From NCBI GenBank assembly GCA_934434925.1, contig CAKSAC010000001.1:62001-126000 (forward strand): a stretch of DNA of 64,000 nt. Reading direction: 5' to 3'. This document shows, in pieces, positions 1 to 8,216 of this stretch. The stretch's first letter is position 1; each line of letters opens with the position of its first letter. The notes below the pieces were generated by a model. It worked only from the letters and a program-made list of their open reading frames with translations, was not told the origin of the DNA and searched no databases. Both the position numbers and the translations under genes were made by a program. The DNA comes from an uncultured Eubacteriales bacterium (GTDB lineage: Bacteria > Bacillota > Clostridia > Oscillospirales > CAG-272).

Positions 1-1
1 T

Positions 2-1147
2 GAACTTGACCGCGTCCTCGGGGGCGGGATTGTGTCCGGTTCAGTCATTCTGCTGTGCGGCGAACCGGGAGTCGGAAAATCCACGCTGCTTTTGCAGATT
101 TGTAACAGCCTGTGTCGGGATAAGCGGGTGCTGTATGTCTCGGGCGAAGAGTCGCGCGGGCAGATCAAACTCCGTGCAGAGCGGCTCGGCGTCGGGGAAG
201 GGGAACTCTATCTCGTCAGCGAGACAGACCTGGACGCGATTCTTGCGGCTACCCAGAAGTTGCGCCCCGACATCCTGATTGTTGATTCCATCCAAACGAT
301 ATACAGCGCCCGTTCCCGCTCGATGGCGGGGAGTATCGCACAGGTCCGGGAATGCGCCGCCGCTTTTATTGGTCTTGCAAAATCCGACGGGCCGGCCGTT
401 TTTCTCGTTGGCCATGTCAATAAAGAGGGCGGCATCTCCGGGCCGAAGGTCCTTGAACACATGGTGGATTCCGTGCTGTATTTTGAGGGGGACAAGCAAC
501 AGACATACAGGATTATCCGCGCCATGAAAAACCGTTACGGTTCTACCAACGAGATCGGGGTCTTCGATATGACGGAAGGCGGTCTTCGCGAAGTTCCGAA
601 CCCGTCCGAAGTATTGCTGCATGACCGCACATCGGCCGCCGGCACCTGTATCGGGTGTGCCATGGAAGGCACAAGACCTCTGATTACCGAGATACAGGCG
701 CTTGTGTGTCCAACCGTCTTCCCGGCTCCGCGCCGGACATCGGACGGGTTTGATTATAACCGGATGTGCCTGCTTCTTGCGGTACTGGAAAGACGGTTAA
801 GCCTGCGTTTTTCCGTCCATGATGTGTATTTGAATATTGCCGGTGGAATCCGCCTTTCCGAGCCGGCGGCCGACCTGGCAGTGGCCTGCTCACTGATCTC
901 GGGTATTCTGAATCGTGCTTTCCCCTCGGAACTCATCGCCTTTGGGGAAATCGGTCTGGCCGGAGAAATCCGCCCCGTGACGCATGCAGAAGCGCGTGTG
1001 AATGAAGCCGTTCGCCTCGGGTTTAGGCAGATTCTTCTCCCCTCCCGTTCGGTGAATGAACGCGTCCGGGTGCCGGAAGGGGTTTCTTTGATCGGAATTT
1101 CTCATGTTGCGGGGGTTTTGCCGCATCTTTTGAAAAAAGAGTCCTAA
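2..1147 (+). CDS. radA: DNA repair protein RadA, 5'-truncated by window edge
   Basis: RadA is a RecA-like ATPase that promotes branch migration during recombinational repair. The visible 381 codons start inside the protein: the frame is open from the first bases (reading ELDRVLGGGIV), so the GTG near position 32 is internal and the N-terminal zinc finger lies outside the window. Walker A is GEPGVGKS at bases 65-88. The RadA signature KNRYGSTNE follows at about 526-552, then a Lon-protease-like C-terminal domain (about 690-1140). It ends 53 bases before the GDT1 gene. Family assignment is secure; the start cannot be given. Confidence 0.96.
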   Translation, partial: ELDRVLGGGIVSGSVILLCGEPGVGKSTLLLQICNSLCRDKRVLYVSGEESRGQIKLRAERLGVGEGELYLVSETDLDAILAATQKLRPDILIVDSIQTIYSARSRSMAGSIAQVRECAAAFIGLAKSDGPAVFLVGHVNKEGGISGPKVLEHMVDSVLYFEGDKQQTYRIIRAMKNRYGSTNEIGVFDMTEGGLREVPNPSEVLLHDRTSAAGTCIGCAMEGTRPLITEIQALVCPTVFPAPRRTSDGFDYNRMCLLLAVLERRLSLRFSVHDVYLNIAGGIRLSEPAADLAVACSLISGILNRAFPSELIAFGEIGLAGEIRPVTHAEARVNEAVRLGFRQILLPSRSVNERVRVPEGVSLIGISHVAGVLPHLLKKES

Positions 1148-1200
1148 AAAGACCTGCTGCGGCATACATATCTTGTAAGGGATATTTTCTCGGAGGGGAT

Positions 1201-1911
1201 ATGGTATTTTTATCGGTCTTTTCGCTGGTCTTTCTGGCGGAATTAGGTGACAAAACACAATTACTCATGGTCAGTCTCGCTTCCCGGTACGGGCTATGGC
1301 GCATCCTCGGCGGCGTACTGCCGGCCATCGTTCTCCTGTCTTTGTTGGGGACCGGCGTCGGCGGCCTGCTTTCCGCTGTTTTGTCTGCCGGCATCATACG
1401 CTTTTTCAGCGCGCTGGCTTTTCTGATTTTTGCCCTGCTGTGTTTGCGGCGTGAAGAGGAAAAGACGGAAAAAAGGAGCCGCGGTTCGGTGTTTTTCATA
1501 TTTTTCACTTTTTTTCTCGCAGAGCTGGGAGATAAAACACAGTTCTCCGTCATTGCGTCTTCCGCTTCCGCGCTTCCCGGGGAACGGTGGCAGGTGGCGC
1601 TTGGCGGGATGGCCGGCCTTGTTCTCGCGGATGCCGTCGGGATATTTATCGGTCGTCTGCTAAAAAAACGAGTGAATGATCGCATTTTTTCGGCACTTTC
1701 TTATGCGGTCTTCACGCTTTTCGGCTTTTTCGGACTTTACCGGGCGCTCCCCGCCGTGTGCGGAGGATCCTTTTTCCTTTGGCTTACGGGCGCGGCGTTC
1801 CTTTTTGCGCTTCTCAGCGCAGGAATCTATCGAAATAACAGGAGACGGAAAAACAATGAAAAAACCGACCGAACCGGAGCGCAATCCCTTCCCGTACACC
1901 GATTCCAATAA
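1201..1911 (+). CDS. GDT1/TMEM165 (UPF0016) family cation transporter
   Basis: A 236-residue integral membrane protein of the GDT1/TMEM165 family, whose members move Mn2+ or Ca2+ across membranes. The family signature E-x-G-D-K-T appears twice, at residues 14-19 and 108-113. Each copy opens one of two three-helix repeats, joined by a charged linker (residues 84-95, rich in Glu, Lys and Arg). Total length and two-repeat plan are normal. GGAGGGG lies just upstream of the ATG. Its last 56 bases overlap the following radical SAM gene, so the two are probably co-translated. Manganese export is the likely role in bacteria, but the ion is inferred from homologues only. Confidence 0.9.
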   Translation: MVFLSVFSLVFLAELGDKTQLLMVSLASRYGLWRILGGVLPAIVLLSLLGTGVGGLLSAVLSAGIIRFFSALAFLIFALLCLRREEEKTEKRSRGSVFFIFFTFFLAELGDKTQFSVIASSASALPGERWQVALGGMAGLVLADAVGIFIGRLLKKRVNDRIFSALSYAVFTLFGFFGLYRALPAVCGGSFFLWLTGAAFLFALLSAGIYRNNRRRKNNEKTDRTGAQSLPVHRFQ

Positions 1912-2860
1912 GCGATATCATACCTATAATTATTATTTGCGCCGCCGTTACGGAGGGAAATGCGTCAAAATCCCTCTCGATGGCGGCTTTTCCTGCCCGA
2001 ACATCGACGGACGCGCGGGATACGGAGGTTGTATCTATTGTTCCGCGAGGGGAAGCGGCGATTTCACCTTTCCGGGGTTACCTGTCGCCGAGCAGTTCCG
2101 CCTGCAACGGGAACGGATGGGGAAGAAGTGGGAGACGGCACGTTGCATTCCGTATTTGCAATCGAATACAAACACCTATGCGCCTGTCGAACGGCTCCGT
2201 GCGCTCTATGATGAAATACTGGCGTTGCCCGATTGCGTCGCCTTTCATATTGCGACCCGCGCGGACTGTCTGCCGGAAGAGGTGACAGAACTTCTCGCCG
2301 AGATTTCCGAAAAAATTGATCTGACGGTGGAACTCGGCCTGCAAAGCGTGTCGGACGCGACGGCCGAACGAATCAATCGCGGCCACACATTCGCGGATTT
2401 TTTATCTGCGTTTTCCCGTCTGCGCCGTGAAGCGCCCGGCGCGCGCATTGCCGTTCATCTGATTGACGGGTTGCCCGGGGAAGACCGTGACGCAATGATC
2501 GGGAGCGCGGTGACAGTCGGCGAACTGAGGCCGGACGAAATCAAATTTCATCTTTTGGATGTGTTGCGCGGAACGGAATTGCATCGACTGTATTCGGCAG
2601 GGGAGTATCGCCCGCTTGAAAAAGAGGCGTATACCGAGATTCTCGTCAGCCAGATCGAACGGCTTGACCCGCGCATTGTCATCAGTCGCGTGACCGGAGA
2701 CGCCCCTTTTTCGGAACTTGTGGCTCCCGACTACACAAGGAAAAAATTCACGCTTATGAACGCAATCGACCGGGAATTTGTCCGCCGGGACACGTATCAA
2801 GGGAAAAAAGTGGTTAAAACGCACAAAGAAACGGAGAATATTTCTACAAGCGTTGATTAG
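1856..2860 (+). CDS. TIGR01212-family radical SAM protein (YtqA-like)
   Basis: A 334-residue radical SAM protein of the Elp3-related TIGR01212/YtqA group. Cysteines at residues 47, 59 and 62 in the context SCPNIDG...GGCIYC give the C-x11-C-x2-C pattern of this family and should hold the 4Fe-4S cluster. The start is the ATG at 1856 because AGGAGA lies about ten bases upstream; an open frame further upstream runs inside the GDT1 gene in another frame and looks spurious. Homologues are linked to tRNA modification, but the substrate is not visible here. The gene overlaps the transporter by 56 bases and may share its transcript. Confidence 0.9.
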   Translation: MKKPTEPERNPFPYTDSNKRYHTYNYYLRRRYGGKCVKIPLDGGFSCPNIDGRAGYGGCIYCSARGSGDFTFPGLPVAEQFRLQRERMGKKWETARCIPYLQSNTNTYAPVERLRALYDEILALPDCVAFHIATRADCLPEEVTELLAEISEKIDLTVELGLQSVSDATAERINRGHTFADFLSAFSRLRREAPGARIAVHLIDGLPGEDRDAMIGSAVTVGELRPDEIKFHLLDVLRGTELHRLYSAGEYRPLEKEAYTEILVSQIERLDPRIVISRVTGDAPFSELVAPDYTRKKFTLMNAIDREFVRRDTYQGKKVVKTHKETENISTSVD

Positions 2861-2877
2861 AACTTACAAATATTCCG

Positions 2878-2906
2878 TTGCATTTCAAGAGAATTTCCTG
2901 TATAAT
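2878..2906 (+). promoter_or_regulatory. Sigma-A promoter of the EF-G-like gene
   Basis: TTGCAT at 2878-2883 and TATAAT at 2901-2906 are separated by 17 bases. The expected start point is near 2913, giving an untranslated leader of about 92 bases before the ATG at 3005. No terminator precedes it, so read-through from upstream is possible. Confidence 0.75.
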
Positions 2907-3004
2907 ATAGATATGCGGCGTGGCATGTACACATCGCCGCCGGACAGTACATCCCGGGCGCACAGCGCACTCGGTTTACAGAAATACAGAAAAGGAGACT
3001 TCTT

Positions 3005-5077
3005 ATGCAAACCTATCCCACCAAAATGTTACGCAATGTATGCCTGCTCGGCCATAGCGGAGCCGGGAAAACTTCGCTGGCGGAAGCAATGCTGTTTTTA
3101 GGCGGAACGACCGACCGCCTCGGAAAGATTCCTGATGGGAATACAGTTTGTGATTTTGATTCCGAAGAGATCCGGCGCGGATTTTCGCTTTCCGCTTCCG
3201 TAGCCACGGTCGAATACCGTGATGTAAAGATCAATATTCTGGACGCACCCGGCTATTTTGATTTTGAGGGTGAGATGCGCCAGGTCGTTCGTGTTTCTGA
3301 CAGCGCCATCATCGTGGTTGACGGAAAGAACGGGCCGGAAGTCGGCACGGATATTGCATGGGAATATGCCACCGCCGCCGGAATTCCGCGCACCTTCTTC
3401 ATCAACCGTTTTGACGACGGGGAAGCGCGTTTCAAAAAAGCCTATGATAAGCTGACAGAGCGTTACGGCAAAAAACTCTGCCCGTTGCTGATTCCCTGCA
3501 TTGACGGCGATAAGGTCACGGGATTCCTCTATCTGGTCGATATGCAGGTATATACGTTTGATTCTCACAGCGGCGAGGTCGTCAGTACGCCGATTCCCGA
3601 GCAGTTCATGTCTGTGGCCGGGGAATATCGTGAAAAACTGGTCGAAGCCGCCGCCGCCACCAGCGAGACGCTGATGGAAAAGTACTTTGACGGGGAAGAA
3701 ATCTCCCATGAAGAACTGGTGGAAGCCATTCATGAAGGCATTATCCACAATGAAATCATCCCTGTTTTCTGCGGTGCGGCCGCAAAATTATGGGGTATCA
3801 AATCGCTTCTCAATACCATCGTGGATTCCTTTCCGCGCCCGACCGTCCGCGGCGTTGAAAGAATTATCCGCGACGGGGAAGAAGCCACCCTTCCGATCGA
3901 TCGCGACAGCGCGGAAACATCGATTTTCGTTTTCAAGACCGTTGCCGACCCGTTCGTCGGGAAAATGTCCTATTTCCGCGTGATGGAAGGCACGCTTTCG
4001 CGCGATGCTGCCCTGCGTAATACACAAAACGGCGGAACCGAGAAATTCAGCCGGTTGTTTGTTCCGTGCGGGAAAAAACAGAGCGAGGTCGATGCGCTTT
4101 CCTGCGGCGACATCGGGGTCATCACCAAACTCAACGCCACCGGAACGAACGATACGCTGACCACCCGGCAGGAAAACTTCGCCTATGTACCGACCGAGTA
4201 TCCGCATGCGTATTACGGCCGTTCCGTCAGCGCGGCCAAGGGTGAAGAAGACAAACTTTCGTCCGCACTTGCACGTTTTCTCGAAGAAGATTCCACTCTT
4301 CGACTTGAAAATAACCCCGAAACCCGTCAGTTGCTGGTCTTCGGGCTGGGAGACATCCATCTGGACGCGCTGGCCTCCAAGTTGAAATCGCGTTTCAATC
4401 TGTCGGTCACGCTCGGAGAACAGCGTATCCCCTATCGCGAAACTATCCGAAGCCGTGTGGAAGCAGAAGGAAAACACAAAAAGCAATCGGGCGGGAGCGG
4501 CCAATACGGCCATGTCAAAATTACTTTCTCGCCCGGGGAAGAGGAAGGGCTTACCTTCACCGAGAGCGTTTTCGGCGGCGCGGTTCCGCGCAATTTCTTC
4601 CCGGCGGTTGAAAAAGGTATCCAGGAATCGATGCAACGCGGCGTTTTGGCAGGCTACCCGATGGTACGGCTGGCGGCGGATCTCTTTGACGGTTCCTACC
4701 ATCCGGTAGACAGCAACGAAATTTCCTTCAAACTGGCGGCTGTTCTTGCTTATAAAGACGGTATTCCGCGGGCCAATCCGGTTCTTCTGGAACCGGTCGG
4801 AGAATTGCGCGTCAGCATCCCGGATGAATACGTCGGGGATGTAATGGGCGATCTTAACAAGCGCAGAGGCCGCGTCATGGGCATCGAGCCGACAGAGGAA
4901 AGGCCCGGATATCAGACGGTTCTTGCCGAGGTGCCGCAGGCGGAAATGACCGATTACGTGATTGCGCTTCGCGCTGCAACGCAGGGGCGCGGCCGTTTTG
5001 ATTACACCTTTGCCCGGTATGAAGAGGTTCCGTCCTCGGTAGCGGAGAAGGTCATCAAGGCGGAAAACGCCGGATAA
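3005..5077 (+). CDS. Elongation factor G paralogue (FusA2-like GTPase)
   Basis: A 690-residue translational GTPase with full EF-G architecture: GTPase domain (P-loop GHSGAGKT, residues 16-23), domain II, a domain IV motif SGGSGQYGHV near residue 495, and a C-terminal EF-G fold. It is not a standard EF-G: the G3 motif reads DAPGY instead of DTPGH, so the His that helps GTP hydrolysis is Tyr, and G4 reads NRFD instead of NKxD. FusA2-type paralogues share the Tyr, so this is probably a second EF-G with a specialised or recycling role. AAGGAGAC precedes the ATG. It has its own promoter and terminator and is monocistronic. Confidence 0.88.
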   Translation: MQTYPTKMLRNVCLLGHSGAGKTSLAEAMLFLGGTTDRLGKIPDGNTVCDFDSEEIRRGFSLSASVATVEYRDVKINILDAPGYFDFEGEMRQVVRVSDSAIIVVDGKNGPEVGTDIAWEYATAAGIPRTFFINRFDDGEARFKKAYDKLTERYGKKLCPLLIPCIDGDKVTGFLYLVDMQVYTFDSHSGEVVSTPIPEQFMSVAGEYREKLVEAAAATSETLMEKYFDGEEISHEELVEAIHEGIIHNEIIPVFCGAAAKLWGIKSLLNTIVDSFPRPTVRGVERIIRDGEEATLPIDRDSAETSIFVFKTVADPFVGKMSYFRVMEGTLSRDAALRNTQNGGTEKFSRLFVPCGKKQSEVDALSCGDIGVITKLNATGTNDTLTTRQENFAYVPTEYPHAYYGRSVSAAKGEEDKLSSALARFLEEDSTLRLENNPETRQLLVFGLGDIHLDALASKLKSRFNLSVTLGEQRIPYRETIRSRVEAEGKHKKQSGGSGQYGHVKITFSPGEEEGLTFTESVFGGAVPRNFFPAVEKGIQESMQRGVLAGYPMVRLAADLFDGSYHPVDSNEISFKLAAVLAYKDGIPRANPVLLEPVGELRVSIPDEYVGDVMGDLNKRRGRVMGIEPTEERPGYQTVLAEVPQAEMTDYVIALRAATQGRGRFDYTFARYEEVPSSVAEKVIKAENAG

Positions 5078-5085
5078 AATACAAG

Positions 5086-5113
5086 GGCGGGAAAATTTCC
5101 CGCCTTTCTTTTT
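5086..5113 (+). terminator. Rho-independent terminator after the EF-G-like gene
   Basis: GGCGGGAAA and TTTCCCGCC form a nearly perfect hairpin (5086-5104) followed by TTTCTTTTT, nine bases after the stop codon. Confidence 0.9.
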
Positions 5114-5143
5114 GACAACTCTTAACTTTCTTTTTGTCAACCC

Positions 5144-5172
5144 TTGACAAAATGTGAACTGTTTGTTACAAT
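5144..5172 (+). promoter_or_regulatory. Sigma-A promoter of the E2-like gene
   Basis: TTGACA at 5144-5149 and TACAAT at 5167-5172, spacer 17. The predicted start point near 5179 leaves only about eight bases before the upstream in-frame ATG at 5187. This favours the later GTG at 5205, which has a proper Shine-Dalgarno sequence. Confidence 0.8.
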
Positions 5173-5204
5173 ATCTCTGAAAACTTATGAAAGAGGTTAT
5201 TTTT

Positions 5205-6152
5205 GTGGCAGATATACGAAACGAGACCGAAGGCATTGTCACCGTGCAGGAGAACGGCGCAGAAGCAGGGAAAGAAACAAAAAAGAAAAAACGTCGCCGC
5301 TTCGGAGACCGCCGTGACGGCCGTCGCATCCGCACACTGCCGGCGATGACCGCGTTGATTCCGTTTTTGATGAAAGTGCGTTCTGACGCGCAAAATCATT
5401 TTGAAGATGAAATTGATATTACCAATATTGAAACATACCTTGAAAAGAAACATGAAGAAGGGTATATCAATATGGGGATTCTTCATCTGATCCTGGCAAG
5501 TTATGTGCGCGCCGTGGCGCAGCGCCCCGGGATTAACCGCTTCGTTGCCGGACAACATATCTATTCAAGGCCCGATGTTGTCGGCGTTATGGTCGTCAAG
5601 AAGAAAATGTCGCTCGATTCTCCCGACACGACCATCAAAGTGAAGTTCGACCAGCGGGATACGGCGGTGCAGGTATACGAGAAGTTTGAGGCCACGGTAA
5701 AAGAAGCCTTATCACAGACGACAAACTTTGATAAAACCGCAGGGATTTTGCGCCGTATTCCCGGTTTACTTCTTCGTTTTACGGTCGGATTTATGCGTTT
5801 TTTGGATTATTTTGGCCTTTTACCGAAAAAATTACTCGACGTCAGCCCATTTCACGGGTCTTTCATCATCACCAGCATGGGCTCGCTCGGGATCAATGCC
5901 ATCTATCACCATCTGTATGATTTCGGAACGCTTCCCGTCTTTCTTTCCTATGGAAAAAAGTATACAAAGGATGTCATTAACGAAGACGGCACCGTGGAAC
6001 GCCGGCACTTTATTTCTTTCCGCGTAGTGACGGACGAGCGGATCTGCGACGGATATTATTACGCTTCTGCGTTTAAGATCATCAAGCGACAGCTCCTTCA
6101 TCCGGAACTTCTGGACGCCGAAATGGAGACATATCTGGAGGATATTGACTGA
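5205..6152 (+). CDS. Stand-alone E2-like (2-oxoacid dehydrogenase acyltransferase fold) protein, probably inactive
   Basis: A 315-residue protein resembling the catalytic domain of 2-oxoacid dehydrogenase E2 acyltransferases. The conserved stretch IITSMGSLG near the middle and SFRVVTDERICDG near the C-terminus match the E2 core, but the usual DHRxxDG motif reads DERICDG, so the catalytic His is Glu. There is no lipoyl domain and no E1 or E3 gene nearby; the N-terminus is instead very basic (KKKKRRR). The GTG start at 5205 is chosen because AAGAGG lies eight bases upstream, whereas the ATG at 5187 has no binding site. A scaffold, sensor or altered enzyme is possible; the function is unknown. 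Confidence 0.72.
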   Translation: MADIRNETEGIVTVQENGAEAGKETKKKKRRRFGDRRDGRRIRTLPAMTALIPFLMKVRSDAQNHFEDEIDITNIETYLEKKHEEGYINMGILHLILASYVRAVAQRPGINRFVAGQHIYSRPDVVGVMVVKKKMSLDSPDTTIKVKFDQRDTAVQVYEKFEATVKEALSQTTNFDKTAGILRRIPGLLLRFTVGFMRFLDYFGLLPKKLLDVSPFHGSFIITSMGSLGINAIYHHLYDFGTLPVFLSYGKKYTKDVINEDGTVERRHFISFRVVTDERICDGYYYASAFKIIKRQLLHPELLDAEMETYLEDID

Positions 6153-6182
6153 TTGCCCGGTAGTTGCAACGCTTTCACTCTC

Positions 6183-6217
6183 AAAAGCCGCCCGAGGCGG
6201 CTTTTTTGTTTTTTTGT
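6183..6217 (+). terminator. Terminator after the E2-like gene
   Basis: AAAAGCCGCC and GGCGGCTTTT pair around a three-base loop (6183-6205) and are followed by a long T-rich tract. Confidence 0.9.
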
Positions 6218-6235
6218 TTATTTTTTCGCGCGCTC

Positions 6236-6264
6236 TTTACTTTCCGGCCGGAATCTGCTACAAT
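6236..6264 (+). promoter_or_regulatory. Promoter of the AraC-family regulator
   Basis: TTTACT at 6236-6241 and TACAAT at 6259-6264 with a 17-base spacer. The -35 is weak, as is common for activator-dependent or weakly expressed regulators. Confidence 0.6.
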
Positions 6265-6302
6265 ATTATTATGTCGATTACACGGGAAACCGGAGGAGAA
6301 TG

Positions 6303-7151
6303 ATGGATAAAACCGCCTGCTTTGCCGAATTTGTGCGCGGAAAAAGGACGTTGCTTGTGCCGCACGCGCATGAAGACTCTTTGGAGTTTATCGAAGTCTT
6401 ACGCGGTACCGCGCGGATTCATGCGGGGCTGGACGAATTTTCCGTCTCCGCCGGAGAAATCCTTCATCTTGTGCCGGGAATCGTGCATTATGCCGAAGCG
6501 GAAAACGGGGAATGCTATCTTCGCACCCTGACTTATCGGCAATCCGCCGTTTTCCTCGCGGGCCGGTTCGAGCGCGAGATTTTTTCTCTCTTTTTGATGC
6601 AGACGGAAAACCGGATTCTGCGTTTTTCCGCGGAGGATCCGCTCCGCGCGCAACTTTCCGCACATATGGAAAATGCCGTTTCGGAATATCTCGGAAAAGA
6701 ATTGATGTACGGGAGCCTGGTACTGGCAGAAGTCTGTCACATGGCGGCCTTGCTCCTGCGTTCTTACAGTTACGGTACGGAAGGGGAACTTCCGCTTGAC
6801 GGGATGATGCGCCTGCGTCCTGCGCTGGAGTATATTGAAGGGCATTATGCGGAAAAGCTGACGCTTGCCGGGCTTTCTTCGCTCCTTTCTCTGTCACCGG
6901 ACCGGTTTGGCCGCTTCTTTCGCGAGACGGTAGGAGTAACGCCGATCGATTATATCAATACCGTCCGTATCGGCCATGCGATGCAGGAGCTTCTGCGTTC
7001 CGACGAACCTGTTTTTGCGGTGGCGCATGCATGCGGCTTTCCGGACAGCGGACATTTTCATCGCGTATTCCGTGAGCGTTGCGGAACAACACCGGCATCG
7101 TTGCGTTTGCTTCGCCGCCGGATGCGCGAGGACCGAGGTGAAGAAGAATGA
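6303..7151 (+). CDS. AraC-family transcriptional regulator with cupin sensor domain
   Basis: A 282-residue regulator. The first half resembles the cupin-type arabinose-binding domain (His-rich opening VPHAHEDSLEF, then SAGEILHLVPG). The last 100 residues form the two helix-turn-helix units of AraC proteins, ending with the signature CGFPDSGHFHRVFRERCGTTP, slightly altered from the usual CGFxDxSYFxRxFKKxxGxTP. Two ATGs lie side by side (6300 and 6303); the second has better spacing from CGGAGG. The gene overlaps the next by four bases (ATGA), so it may act with that membrane protein. The ligand, probably a sugar or its breakdown product, is not deducible. Confidence 0.9.
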   Translation: MDKTACFAEFVRGKRTLLVPHAHEDSLEFIEVLRGTARIHAGLDEFSVSAGEILHLVPGIVHYAEAENGECYLRTLTYRQSAVFLAGRFEREIFSLFLMQTENRILRFSAEDPLRAQLSAHMENAVSEYLGKELMYGSLVLAEVCHMAALLLRSYSYGTEGELPLDGMMRLRPALEYIEGHYAEKLTLAGLSSLLSLSPDRFGRFFRETVGVTPIDYINTVRIGHAMQELLRSDEPVFAVAHACGFPDSGHFHRVFRERCGTTPASLRLLRRRMREDRGEEE

Positions 7152-7864
7152 CCCCTGTTGTATACGATTTGATAAAACTGCTCTGTCTTTTTTTCATCGG
7201 GAGCTTTTTCGGCTGGGTGCTTGAGTTGTTCTATCGGCGCTGTGCGCACAAAAAATGGCAGAATCCCGGATTTTTATTAGGACCGTGTCTCCCGATTTAC
7301 GGTTTTTCCACAATTTGGCTTTATTTTTTGTGTTCACGGGATCTTTCGTTTATTTCTTCGCCGTTTTTGCGCGTTTTGTTTCTTCTGTTTCTGATTACGC
7401 TTTCCATGACGTTGATTGAATATCTGACCGGTTTGTTTTTCACCAAAGTCATGAAGGTGAAATTGTGGGATTATTCCTCCTGCAAGTGGAATATCGGCGG
7501 TATTATTACTCCGGTCTTTTCGCTGGCATGGGGTGGGATCGGTCTCCTTTATTATTATCTGCTTCATCCGCATATTGAAGCGATTCTTGCATATGTGCTG
7601 GCCAGGCCGATTTTTCTCTTCCCCCTGGGCATATGTTTCGGGATTTTTACGGTTGACGTATTCTTTTCCTTTCAACTGGTGGCCAGGATTCGCGCATGGG
7701 CGATCCGCAACAAGATTACGGTGCGGTATGGCATGTGGCAGGAAAGCATGGCCAAGCGCGCGCACGGCGTTGGCATTTGGCTGATGTGGCTTATAAGTAT
7801 CCGGAACCGTATCAGAAGTCATCTTTCGGAAAAAACAGAAAACAAAAAAGAAAATAACGAATAA
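7148..7864 (+). CDS. CmpB-type putative ABC transporter membrane protein (PF06541-like)
   Basis: A 238-residue membrane protein with about six hydrophobic segments, matching the putative ABC-transporter type IV/CmpB family. The early motif FFGWVLELFYRR and the following GFLLGPCLPIYG are typical, as is a conserved WDYSSCKWN near the middle. The C-terminus is cytosolic and Lys-rich. Despite the family name no ATPase is encoded next to it, so a transport role is unproven. Translation is coupled to the AraC regulator by a four-base overlap, and a terminator follows directly. Confidence 0.82.
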   Translation: MTPVVYDLIKLLCLFFIGSFFGWVLELFYRRCAHKKWQNPGFLLGPCLPIYGFSTIWLYFLCSRDLSFISSPFLRVLFLLFLITLSMTLIEYLTGLFFTKVMKVKLWDYSSCKWNIGGIITPVFSLAWGGIGLLYYYLLHPHIEAILAYVLARPIFLFPLGICFGIFTVDVFFSFQLVARIRAWAIRNKITVRYGMWQESMAKRAHGVGIWLMWLISIRNRIRSHLSEKTENKKENNE

Positions 7865-7871
7865 AAATCCG

Positions 7872-7900
7872 GCGAGGACGATAAAAAGTCCTCGCTTTTT
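7872..7900 (+). terminator. Terminator after the CmpB-like gene
   Basis: GCGAGGAC and GTCCTCGC pair around an eight-base loop and run into TTTTT. Confidence 0.92.
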
Positions 7901-7967
7901 ATATGATTTGCACAAAAACGTTGCGGATTTCATTGTGCAATATGGAAAAACGGTGATACTATTAATT

Positions 7968-8151
7968 TTTGTAATACAAATATAAAAAATATTCAATCAA
8001 AAACCCATTGACAAATGGTTTTTGCTCATTTATAATATGTCCATATTTCAATTTTCCGTCCGGTTAGACAGGTTTTTGCCGATAGCGGGCGAGATTTTGA
8101 AAGTATGTAAAAAATTCATCCATCCTATATGTATGAAGATTTGTAATACAA
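7968..8151. promoter_or_regulatory. Two copies of palindrome TTGTAATACAA flanking the liv promoter
   Basis: The 11-base palindrome TTGTAATACAA occurs at 7969-7979 (extendable to TTTGTAATACAAA, 7968-7980) and again at 8141-8151, exactly 172 bases apart. The first lies about 30 bases upstream of the liv -35 and the second within the leader. The 351-base intergenic region holds no gene. The repeats could be operators of a dimeric regulator acting by looping; this is inference. Confidence 0.4.
8008..8036 (+). promoter_or_regulatory. Consensus sigma-A promoter of the liv operon
   Basis: TTGACA at 8008-8013 and TATAAT at 8031-8036, spacer 17: perfect consensus. The start point near 8043 gives an unusually long leader of about 174 bases before livJ. 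I see no riboswitch or attenuator fold that I recognise in it. Confidence 0.9.
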
Positions 8152-8216
8152 TGTGCTTTTCGGATTGTGAGCGGTTCGCTTATCAATAAATAAAAATCAA
8201 GAAAGAGGTAAAGGAA

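Noticed and set aside
5187..5204. ATG at 5187 as the start of the E2-like gene
   Set aside because: It lies about eight bases from the predicted transcription start and lacks a Shine-Dalgarno sequence; AAGAGG serves the GTG at 5205.
3788..5335. A 515-codon minus-strand open frame
   Set aside because: Antisense to the EF-G-like gene and across its terminator; no family resemblance.
8043..8216. A riboswitch in the liv leader
   Set aside because: No known aptamer core or terminator/antiterminator pair could be recognised by eye.
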